In this document: positions 4,686 to 10,750 of the stretch, in pieces
Position numbering within the stretch: the first letter of the stretch is position 1
Layout: every line of letters starts with the position of its first letter
Source: Proteobacteria bacterium UBA6492
Lineage (GTDB): Bacteria; Pseudomonadota; Gammaproteobacteria; UBA6429; Thiohalophilaceae
Assembly (NCBI GenBank): GCA_002436485.1
Contig: DJMK01000201.1
Span: 815 to 11,564 of the forward strand
DNA: 10,750 nucleotides
Direction: 5' to 3'
Translations under genes and position numbers: made by a program
Notes under the pieces: generated by a model
The model's database searches: none
The model's input: only the letters and a program-made list of their open reading frames with translations
Told to the model about the DNA's origin: nothing

Positions 4686-6307
4686 AAACCAATTTGCCTT
4701 GAAGGTGGTTGAACCATTACCGTGTTGGTGCTTTCGTGTGTTGTCTGGGTAGCCGTCGGGTATTTGAAATGCAACGTGATACGCGTTCCTTCACCAGCAT
4801 CGCTCTCAATGCGGAATTTACCATTAATTCGTTTTGCGCGTTCGGTCATGATATTCAATCCATAGTGATCGCGCTTGGTATCGATGTCTTTGCTCGAGTC
4901 AAACCCGATTCCGTCATCTTCAATCAGAATACGGCAATCACCTTGCGGTGTACTACGCAAAATCACCCGTACAGTATGCGCCTGGCTGTGTTTTCGAATG
5001 TTGTTCAGTGATTCCTGGATAATACGCAGCGCTTCCACCTCGATACTGGGTGGTAGCTGTACGATATGCCACTCCTGTTGCAGGAAGATGTGGATACCAG
5101 TCTGGTTGCGAAAACGATCTACCAGGTGTTGTACCGCGGGTACCAGGCCGCGTTTATCGATCGGTGCCCTGAAATGGGTAATCAATTCACGAAGTTCGGA
5201 GTAAGCTTCGTCAAGATTGTTTTCAATTTTTTCCAGCTCATGCCAGACCGCGGGCTCTTCGCCGAGACGCAGGTTTTCGTCCAGTACACGTACCTGGAAA
5301 CGTAAGCTGGCAAGGGTTTGCGCCAGTGAATCATGCAACTCATGTGCGAGGCGAGTACGTTCTTCCACGATAGATAAGCGATTAGTCTCATCGTCCAGTC
5401 GCGCTTTATCAATCGCCATACCAAGATGACGACCAATGCTGGTCAACAGCTCGTTGATTTCCTCGATATCTTTCATACGGCTTTTTTGAACAAACAGGTT
5501 GTAGACACCCAGTGTTTTGTCACGGTATTGCAAGGGCACTGCAATCATGCCGATGTTTTTATCGTCGAAAAAGGAATGGCCGATGATCTTGTCACACTTG
5601 GTGATGTCCGGCTGGTACTGCACGGTACCTTTGTCATAGGCACTGCCACACAGGCAAGCTGCTACTGGCAGGCTTTGCTCGCGCGCGACCACTTCCTCAT
5701 CCAGACCGGTGCTGGCGACCAGCCGCATGTTTTGCTCATCTTCGACCAGGCGCACTACCGCGGCGCGTGCATTGACCACTTCCTTGAGTGTATGCAAAAA
5801 CCGGGTTAGCAGATCATCGAGATCGCGCGAGACATTGATACTGGCTGCCACGTCATAAATGATCTCCAGCGTACGTGCTTTTTGCTTGATATGCTCGGTC
5901 TTTTCACTGACCTGGCTCTGCATATCATTAGATAGCAAACGAAACTGTTGGCCAATTTCGTTAATATCATTGGCTAGCTGTTGAAAATCGCTCGTACCAT
6001 GTGCGGCAAGCTGAACATCTGTTTTATGGTTTTTTAAATCCTGTGCCCAGTTTCGCAGACTAACCAGTGGCGTGAGCAGATTTTTCTGAATGCGAAGATA
6101 CAACGCAACCAGCAGGGCCAGCGCTGCGATAAACAGCAGGCTAACGAGGGCCAATGGCAGGGAACTGGCTGTCTCGGCCGTGATTGCCCACAGGCTACTG
6201 GCCGCGAGTAACACGATCACACTGGCCAGGCCAAAAAGCGGAAGGCCCAGACCGGCATGCCATACCGACGGCGAGTGGGATTGCTGCAGGCGCTCTGGTT
6301 CGTTCAT
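4682..6307 (-). CDS. NarX-like sensor histidine kinase with GAF domain and cysteine cluster
   Basis: The 541-residue kinase has two transmembrane segments (about 18-42 and 49-72) with only about seven residues between them, so there is no periplasmic sensing domain. A HAMP-like region (about 73-125) and a coiled stretch follow. A GAF domain (about 150-305) contains Cys218, Cys220 and Cys238 in ACLCGSAYDKG and ITKCDKI. The HisKA_3 motif EERTRLAHELHDSLAQ has His325 as the phosphorylation site. The ATPase domain has the N-box ESLNNIRKH, DDGIGFD and GLNIMTERA. The tail after about residue 515 is unstructured. The layout resembles NarX from the HAMP domain onward without the nitrate-binding domain. 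An in-frame TAA directly precedes the ATG and no Shine-Dalgarno is seen. It is the first gene of a unit with the regulator and rhodanese. Confidence 0.93.
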   Translation of the reverse strand: MNEPERLQQSHSPSVWHAGLGLPLFGLASVIVLLAASSLWAITAETASSLPLALVSLLFIAALALLVALYLRIQKNLLTPLVSLRNWAQDLKNHKTDVQLAAHGTSDFQQLANDINEIGQQFRLLSNDMQSQVSEKTEHIKQKARTLEIIYDVAASINVSRDLDDLLTRFLHTLKEVVNARAAVVRLVEDEQNMRLVASTGLDEEVVAREQSLPVAACLCGSAYDKGTVQYQPDITKCDKIIGHSFFDDKNIGMIAVPLQYRDKTLGVYNLFVQKSRMKDIEEINELLTSIGRHLGMAIDKARLDDETNRLSIVEERTRLAHELHDSLAQTLASLRFQVRVLDENLRLGEEPAVWHELEKIENNLDEAYSELRELITHFRAPIDKRGLVPAVQHLVDRFRNQTGIHIFLQQEWHIVQLPPSIEVEALRIIQESLNNIRKHSQAHTVRVILRSTPQGDCRILIEDDGIGFDSSKDIDTKRDHYGLNIMTERAKRINGKFRIESDAGEGTRITLHFKYPTATQTTHESTNTVMVQPPSRQIGL

Positions 6308-6314
6308 AGTTTAA

Positions 6315-6343
6315 TTTATGGGGGCAGTGTTACGGTTACACAA
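6315..6343 (-). promoter_or_regulatory. Candidate promoter of the kinase unit, possibly giving a leaderless mRNA
   Basis: On the minus strand TTGTGT (6343-6338) and CATAAA (6320-6315) are separated by exactly 17 bases. Transcription seven bases after the -10 box would begin at the A of the kinase ATG. Both boxes are imperfect. The absence of a Shine-Dalgarno before this start fits a leaderless message but does not prove it. Confidence 0.3.
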
Positions 6344-6405
6344 TATGTTACCACTAACCTGCACATACAAGCCTAAGCATATAACTATTTGATTTAAAAA
6401 GCTTT

Positions 6406-6720
6406 CTAGTTGCTTGGTGGCCGGTAATTGGGATCATTGGGATTTTTGAATACAAAATTTTTCTCACCCGAATCGAGCTCAACAAAGTCAATCACTGTGT
6501 TGCTCAGCAGGTCGATGCTCATGGGCGACACCACGATGTCGATCCCTTCAGAGCGAAAGCTGAGATCTTCGGTATGTTCTTCCTCGGCAAAACCGAGCGC
6601 ATAGTGCAGGCTGCCGTCGTCCTGACGTTGCGCAGCGATACGAAGTGGCAGGCCTTCGGCCTTGCTCTGTTTTGCTGAGAGCTTGATTTGTTCTGCGGCT
6701 TCTGGAGTCACTGTAATCAT
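6406..6720 (-). CDS. dsrR: DsrR, IscA/HesB-like protein without cysteines
   Basis: The 104-residue protein has the A-type iron-sulfur carrier fold: ITVTPEAAEQIK at the start, LPLRIAAQRQDDGS at about 24-37, GIDIVVSPMSIDLLSNTVIDFVE at about 59-81 and a final FVFKNPNDPN. IscA proteins use three cysteines to hold iron or a cluster. This protein contains no cysteine at all, and the usual C-terminal Cys-Gly-Cys region is replaced by NPNDPNYRPPSN. That is the hallmark of DsrR from A. vinosum, where the gene also follows dsrN and is needed for full sulfur oxidation; a role in dsr expression rather than cluster transfer has been suggested. AAGGTG precedes the ATG. It lies twelve bases after dsrN and is the last dsr gene seen here. 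Confidence 0.92.
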   Translation of the reverse strand: MITVTPEAAEQIKLSAKQSKAEGLPLRIAAQRQDDGSLHYALGFAEEEHTEDLSFRSEGIDIVVSPMSIDLLSNTVIDFVELDSGEKNFVFKNPNDPNYRPPSN

Positions 6721-6732
6721 TGGATCACCTTT

Positions 6733-8106
6733 TTATTTCTGTTTGTGTTGCTGGATGAAATCAACAAATGCCCGGGCCCATGGGCTCTGTCGTGTATCGC
6801 GTAAGTGAGCATAACAGGCCAGGGTGTTTTTATACACGATGCCGTCATGTTGGCCATCGATACCCGTACCGCGTTTAACCTCAAAGGCAAACGTGGTGTC
6901 AGCGGGTAAGTTTTCAATGGCTGAATAATGAAACTCATGGCCCACGATTACCTCGTTGGTATGCATGACCCATGGTGCGTTGCCAGTTTGCTGAATACGA
7001 ATGTAACCACGTCCCTGGGGTTTTTTATGCATGTGAATATCGCCGGGCAACAGGCCCACCATTTCGGCGGTGTTGCCTTGCCAGCTAATCGAACGCGCCA
7101 GGTACATCAAGCCACCACATTCTGCATAACACGGCAGGCCGTTTTCAAGCGCTTGCTTGATTGACTGGCGCAATGAATGATTGGCTGCCAGTTTATCCAT
7201 GTGGGTTTCCGGAAAACCGCCACCGATAAACAGGCCGTCAATGGCGGGCAGTGTCGCATCATTAATGGCGTCGATGGGAATCAATTCCGCACCGGCCACC
7301 TGTAACGCTTCAAGGTCACCCGGATAATAAAAACCAAACGCGGCATCGCGCATGATACCCAGGCGTATGGTACTGGCTGGTTGGGGTGGGACAGGTATCG
7401 TCTCGTTGGCTTGTAATACTGGTGCAGAGCTGGCGATCTCAAGCAGGGCATCCAGGTCGACCTGTTGCGTAATGGTCTTTGCCAACTGGTTAATCTGCTC
7501 TTGTGCTTGTGCGGATTCATTGGACGGGATCAACCCGAGGTGGCGCTCGCTAATTTCAAGATTGTGATCATGGTGAATCGCACCAATGACCGGCACGTCG
7601 GTGTAGTGTTCGATCACGGCGCGTAGTTTTTGTTCGTGGCGTGAACCACCCAGTTGGTTCAGAATAACGCCGGCGATATACACTTCCTTGTCAAAGTCCT
7701 GGTAACCCAGGATAAGTGGTGCAATGCCACGGGTCATACCCCGCGCATCCAGAACCAGTATGACGGGGACTTCCAGTAATGTAGCCAATGCTGCGTTACT
7801 GTTGCTGCCATCCAGATCCAGGCCGTCATACAAACCCTTGTTGCCTTCAATGAGCGTGATATCACTGCCCAGCGATCGGGATTTATACGTAGACAGGATT
7901 TCGTCGCGCTGCATGGTATAGAAATCCAGGTTATAACACGGCCGTGTTGCCGCCTGTCCCAGCCACATGGGATCAATATAGTCGGGTCCTTTTTTAAAGG
8001 GTTGTACCTTAAGACCGCGTTGTTGAAGTGCGGCGCACAGACCTATCGATACAGTGGTCTTTCCTGAGGATTTGTGTGCGGCGGAAATATAAATACGCGA
8101 CATCAT
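6733..8106 (-). CDS. dsrN: DsrN, glutamine-dependent siroheme amidase of the CbiA/CobB family
   Basis: The 457-residue protein matches cobyrinic acid a,c-diamide synthase. An N-terminal ATP-binding domain has SAAHKSSGKTT (8-18), KKGPDYIDPMW and EGNKGLYDG. A C-terminal class I-like glutamine amidotransferase domain (about 247-440) has IGGGFPE, AECGGLMYLA with nucleophile Cys330 and YAHL with His434. In the dsr context this enzyme is assigned to amidation of siroheme to siro-amide, the cofactor of reverse sulfite reductase. A cobalamin-pathway CbiA is the alternative, and position within the dsr operon decides for DsrN. The start is ATGATG, so residue 1 or 2 may initiate; no good Shine-Dalgarno is present. 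Length is typical for the family. It is separated from dsrP by 72 bases that include a hairpin. Confidence 0.93.
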   Translation of the reverse strand: MMSRIYISAAHKSSGKTTVSIGLCAALQQRGLKVQPFKKGPDYIDPMWLGQAATRPCYNLDFYTMQRDEILSTYKSRSLGSDITLIEGNKGLYDGLDLDGSNSNAALATLLEVPVILVLDARGMTRGIAPLILGYQDFDKEVYIAGVILNQLGGSRHEQKLRAVIEHYTDVPVIGAIHHDHNLEISERHLGLIPSNESAQAQEQINQLAKTITQQVDLDALLEIASSAPVLQANETIPVPPQPASTIRLGIMRDAAFGFYYPGDLEALQVAGAELIPIDAINDATLPAIDGLFIGGGFPETHMDKLAANHSLRQSIKQALENGLPCYAECGGLMYLARSISWQGNTAEMVGLLPGDIHMHKKPQGRGYIRIQQTGNAPWVMHTNEVIVGHEFHYSAIENLPADTTFAFEVKRGTGIDGQHDGIVYKNTLACYAHLRDTRQSPWARAFVDFIQQHKQK

Positions 8107-8133
8107 GGTTTCGCGTCCATATTTGATGAAGTG

Positions 8134-8162
8134 CAGGGTGGATACGTGTCGTGTTCACCCTG
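8134..8162 (-). promoter_or_regulatory. Hairpin in the dsrP-dsrN spacer
   Basis: CAGGGTG (8134-8140) and CACCCTG (8156-8162) form a perfect 7-bp stem in the minus-strand transcript, with a 15-base loop that can pair weakly further. No U-tract follows, so it is not a standard terminator. It could slow RNA decay or set dsrN expression relative to dsrP. This is the only sizeable gap inside the dsr segment. Confidence 0.45.
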
Positions 8163-8178
8163 ACATGAAAACCGGTGC

Positions 8179-9417
8179 TTAGCTGGCAGTATGATGCGGA
8201 TCAGTATCTTTATCCGCCAGGCTGGCAGGCAGAATACGTAACACGTTCATGGCAAACACGGCGAGTAAAATGGCAACTGCAATACCGCCCAGTCCTAACA
8301 GGATTTCATAGATACTGGCTGAATAGGGTGCGATACCGCCATCGTTTGTCACACTCTCAACCACCTTGCCCGGGAAGAGTGGCATGGGGTAGGCCTGTGT
8401 GCCGATAATCGTTACATACATCTGGCTCAGTCCACCCAGGATGACTGCAATAGAGGCAATGATTAACGCACCGCGTGATTTAAACCACGGTAAAAGGGTC
8501 AATGCGATGGGAACGATACCGCCCAGCAGTACCTGGCCAAACCAGAACGCCGTGCTGTAATTGTTATCGCCAAACAGTAAAAATGAAATCACACCCTGTG
8601 CGGCATCAGCGGAATAGGCTTTAGCAATATAAAACGTGAACACAAAGTAAAGCCCCGCGGCTACGAAAATGCCTAGTAGAGTCTTCATACGATTCACTAT
8701 GGCATCACCCAGTTCACGTCCGCTCCAGCTGTAGGCAGGAATCAGCATCAGGCAGAAAAAGGCCAGGCCATAGGCAAATGACAGCACGATAAACATCGGT
8801 GCGAGCATGGCAGCATCGTAACCCGGGCGTGCGACCAGGAAACCAAAGATAAGTCCGGTACCGGTGGTCAGCGCCAGTCGCCATACGAATGCAAACAGGC
8901 CGGCGGCTTTGGTGTACTTGTTAAAACGACGTTCCAGGGTAAACCACAGATACACCAGCACGATACCCATGAAACCGGTATACAGGATCATGTTCCAGCC
9001 AAAGACAGACTGGCTCCAGCGCGAGGGCATGCTGTTATAGAAAAACTGCGTTAACGGCACATCAATCAGGTGCTCGGGACGGCCCAGGTCGAGGATCAGG
9101 ATCATCAGGCCGCCGACCAGTATGGTTAGCGACAACACCATAGACAACGGTGAAAGGGGTTTGTAAATCTTGCGTCCGAATACCGAGGCAATCGATGCAA
9201 CGTTTAGTGCGCCCGAAGCAGCCACAATCAGGAAAACAGCAAATACGTGCGGTGTACCCCACACGATTCGATTGGTCATACCGGTGATGATATGTCCTTC
9301 ATGGTGCATCAAGAAAGCAGAGTAGATACCAACTGCTGCGATGGCAGCCAGCACAATCATCAGGATGAAAAATTGCGGGCTACGACCTTCGAGTTCTTTG
9401 AATTGTGGTGTTTTCAT
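8179..9417 (-). CDS. dsrP: DsrP, NrfD-type integral membrane subunit of DsrMKJOP
   Basis: The 412-residue protein has about ten hydrophobic helices (near 15-37, 52-80, 92-112, 138-160, 172-196, 206-230, 247-268, 290-312, 316-340 and 368-394). It carries the NrfD/PsrC family motif LDLGRPEHL (about 109-117). NrfD proteins exchange electrons with quinones and bind no haem of their own in most cases. DsrP is thought to pass electrons between the periplasmic ferredoxin-like DsrO and the membrane quinone pool in the DsrMKJOP complex. It starts eight bases after the dsrO stop with only a weak ribosome site. The C-terminal tail (DKDTDPHHTAS) is soluble. Order and length fit the known dsrJOP block closely. 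NrfD subunits of polysulfide reductase or other complexes are excluded mainly by the neighbours. Confidence 0.95.
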   Translation of the reverse strand: MKTPQFKELEGRSPQFFILMIVLAAIAAVGIYSAFLMHHEGHIITGMTNRIVWGTPHVFAVFLIVAASGALNVASIASVFGRKIYKPLSPLSMVLSLTILVGGLMILILDLGRPEHLIDVPLTQFFYNSMPSRWSQSVFGWNMILYTGFMGIVLVYLWFTLERRFNKYTKAAGLFAFVWRLALTTGTGLIFGFLVARPGYDAAMLAPMFIVLSFAYGLAFFCLMLIPAYSWSGRELGDAIVNRMKTLLGIFVAAGLYFVFTFYIAKAYSADAAQGVISFLLFGDNNYSTAFWFGQVLLGGIVPIALTLLPWFKSRGALIIASIAVILGGLSQMYVTIIGTQAYPMPLFPGKVVESVTNDGGIAPYSASIYEILLGLGGIAVAILLAVFAMNVLRILPASLADKDTDPHHTAS

Positions 9418-9425
9418 AGTTGTTA

Positions 9426-10169
9426 TTAGCTCAGGTTCTGATAACGCACGCCGGTGTTCAATCCAAGATCAGCACGAATTTCTTCGCCGCCGTATTTCTT
9501 GAGGCGTTTTGAAATTTCACTATTGGGATCTTTCAGATCACCAAACCACATTGCCTTGTGGCCAGACGCGTTACACGCATCGACACAGGCTGGATCTTTG
9601 GCGCCATTCGGGTCATCAATGCGGTGTACACACAAGGTACAGCTTTCGACTGTGCCCTTGCCGCGAGGATATTTCTGGTCAGTTGTTTTCTCATGCACAA
9701 ACGAACGTGCATGGTAAGGGCATGCCATCATGCAATAGCGACAACCGATACAGGCGTGCTTGTCGACCAGCACGACACCATCTTCGCGTTTCATCGAGGC
9801 GTTGGTTGGGCAAACATCTACGCAAGGTGGTTTTTCGCAGTGCTGACACATCATGGGAATAGTTTGCACATGACCGGTTTGTTTGTCGGTTAGTTTGACC
9901 TTGCGAATCCATTGCGAATCGGTTGCGGGACGGCCGTAACCGGTAACACCGTTTTCAGTGTGACAGGCGGTCACGCAATCATTACAGCCCGTGGCACACT
10001 TGTTCGCGTCGATCAACAAGCCCCAACGGTTTGCACTTGAAACAGGTTGATTGACCGGTTTGGCATGCACCTGGTTGAGTATGACGCCAGGGGCTATCGT
10101 GACGCCGGCAACCGCAGTGGCGGCAGTTAAAAACTGGCGGCGGTATTTATTAAAGTTATCCTTGCTCAT
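9426..10169 (-). CDS. dsrO: DsrO, Tat-exported ferredoxin-like iron-sulfur subunit of DsrMKJOP
   Basis: The 247-residue protein starts with a Tat signal (YRRQFLTAATAVAG, Arg10-Arg11) likely cut after VHA at residue 36, placing it in the periplasm. Sixteen cysteines stand in four groups: 58, 62, 65, 69; 108, 111, 116, 120; 140, 143, 146, 150; and 177, 180, 195, 199. That is enough for up to four [4Fe-4S] clusters in the HybA/NrfC/PsrB manner. The protein is expected to relay electrons between the cytochrome DsrJ and the membrane protein DsrP. Its ATG overlaps the dsrJ stop (ATGA), and AAGGAG eight bases upstream, inside dsrJ, supports the start. The last group has an extended spacing with a 14-residue insert, typical of this family. 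Confidence 0.95.
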   Translation of the reverse strand: MSKDNFNKYRRQFLTAATAVAGVTIAPGVILNQVHAKPVNQPVSSANRWGLLIDANKCATGCNDCVTACHTENGVTGYGRPATDSQWIRKVKLTDKQTGHVQTIPMMCQHCEKPPCVDVCPTNASMKREDGVVLVDKHACIGCRYCMMACPYHARSFVHEKTTDQKYPRGKGTVESCTLCVHRIDDPNGAKDPACVDACNASGHKAMWFGDLKDPNSEISKRLKKYGGEEIRADLGLNTGVRYQNLS

Positions 10170-10660
10170 TGTTGTGACTCCTTCACAGCAGCCAGTTTCT
10201 CCAACATGTCAGGGGTGACGTCGTCTTTGGAAAACTTGTGATGTGGCATTTTGTCACTGGATAACGAATGCCTGTATTGTGTATTGGCCGGCTTGTCGTT
10301 GTGGCAGCTGAAGCAGTCAATGCTGACACCTGTATAGGTATGACAGGAGCTGCAGAAGTGCTCGTTGGTTTCAATGCTGGCAACCTTGCCATCGTCAGCT
10401 GGTGCGTTGTGGCAATCGATACATTCTTTGAGACTATGCTTGGAGGTACGAATACCTTTGCGCATGGTGTCGTCACGTTGATGCATAATATAGTTCATGT
10501 GATTCTTGCGCATCTCGTCTACAGGTTCCACGCACAAGGTCTTTTCACTATATTTTCTTTTCGCTTTTGGGATTTCCGGTAACAGGCTGTCTGCCTGAAC
10601 AGACAGCGTTACCAAAAACATCACAGCCAGGGCGATTATTTTTTGTTTTGATAGCAACAA
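10166..10660 (-). CDS. dsrJ: DsrJ, periplasmic triheme cytochrome c of DsrMKJOP
   Basis: Three CxxCH haem-binding motifs are present: CIDCH (80-84), CSSCH (103-107) and CFSCH (116-120). A Sec-type signal (hydrophobic 8-21, cleavage after VQA at 23) exports the protein. Cys43 in TLCVEPVDEMRKNHM matches the conserved cysteine that acts as an unusual axial haem ligand in A. vinosum DsrJ. The protein exchanges electrons or handles sulfur compounds on the periplasmic face of DsrMKJOP. I choose the TTG at 10660 (164 residues) because GAGGA lies about eight bases upstream. The in-frame GTG at 10684 (172 residues, overlapping the dsrL stop) is a real alternative with no Shine-Dalgarno. The reading frame is open to 10741 and beyond, but that part overlaps dsrL. 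The stop overlaps the dsrO start. Confidence 0.92.
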   Translation of the reverse strand: MLLSKQKIIALAVMFLVTLSVQADSLLPEIPKAKRKYSEKTLCVEPVDEMRKNHMNYIMHQRDDTMRKGIRTSKHSLKECIDCHNAPADDGKVASIETNEHFCSSCHTYTGVSIDCFSCHNDKPANTQYRHSLSSDKMPHHKFSKDDVTPDMLEKLAAVKESQQ

Positions 10661-10676
10661 CGTTACTTTCCTCGTT

Positions 10677-10750
10677 TTATTCACCCATTGCCATATCGAT
10701 GTAGCCAGTCGGGCATACGTCAGCACAGATATGACAACCAATACACTTGG
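10677..10750 (-). CDS. dsrL: DsrL, C-terminal ferredoxin-like end only
   Basis: In the frame whose first full codon is 10748-10746, the last 23 codons read KCIGCHICADVCPTGYIDMA followed by MGE and a TAA at 10677-10679. The CxxCxxCxxxCP pattern is a [4Fe-4S] binding motif of the ferredoxin type. A. vinosum DsrL is an iron-sulfur NAD(P)H-acceptor oxidoreductase with a C-terminal ferredoxin domain, and its gene lies directly before dsrJ, so this is most likely its tail. DsrK is a less likely alternative, since it also binds [4Fe-4S] clusters but usually precedes dsrL. Only about 23 residues are visible. The gene ends 16 bases before the chosen dsrJ start. Confidence 0.75.
   Translation of the reverse strand, partial: KCIGCHICADVCPTGYIDMAMGE

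Noticed and set aside
4017..6307. Assigning the kinase and regulator as NarX and NarL proper
   Set aside because: The periplasmic nitrate-binding domain is missing and no nitrate respiration genes are nearby, so gene symbols would mislead.
10661..10741. Longer N-terminus for DsrJ starting at 10741
   Set aside because: The extra residues overlap the DsrL ferredoxin tail in another frame, and they would bury the signal peptide behind a non-signal stretch.

Overview
The window looks like chromosome from a sulfur-oxidizing gammaproteobacterium. The right-hand part carries the end of a reverse-type (oxidative) dissimilatory sulfite reductase operon. Reading leftwards on the minus strand, its order is dsrL (C-terminal tail only), dsrJ, dsrO, dsrP, dsrN, dsrR. 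This matches the L-J-O-P-N-R order known from Allochromatium vinosum. No species can be named from the sequence alone.

Layout, right to left on the minus strand: 10750-6406 holds the dsr segment. It encodes the end of the NAD(P)H oxidoreductase DsrL, the periplasmic and membrane subunits J, O and P of the DsrMKJOP electron-transfer complex, the siroheme amidase DsrN and the cysteine-free IscA-like protein DsrR. Next, 6307-3559 is a tightly coupled three-gene unit: a NarX-like histidine kinase, a NarL-type response regulator and a single-domain rhodanese. An AT-rich intergenic region of 360 bases follows (3558-3199), with several dyads. Then comes a two-gene unit (3198-1077) encoding two multicopper-oxidase-like proteins. 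A hairpin at 1030-1051 closes this unit and also terminates the convergent plus-strand gene for a small S24/LexA-like protein (693-1022). The left edge is a truncated minus-strand gene for a DUF1269-type membrane protein, divergent from the S24 gene.

How the genes may work together: DsrJ and DsrO face the periplasm and DsrP spans the membrane; together they link periplasmic or quinone redox chemistry to cytoplasmic sulfur oxidation. DsrN and DsrR serve cofactor maturation or expression. The kinase-regulator-rhodanese unit directly downstream of dsrR is a candidate sensor of cytoplasmic redox or sulfur state.

The most unusual element is the multicopper oxidase pair. Neither protein has a full set of copper motifs, but the four His-x-His motifs of a trinuclear centre are divided two and two between them. 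Only the second protein has the type 1 copper motif, and only the first has a Tat signal. This suggests an obligate two-subunit oxidase exported as a folded complex. Its substrate cannot be read from the sequence.
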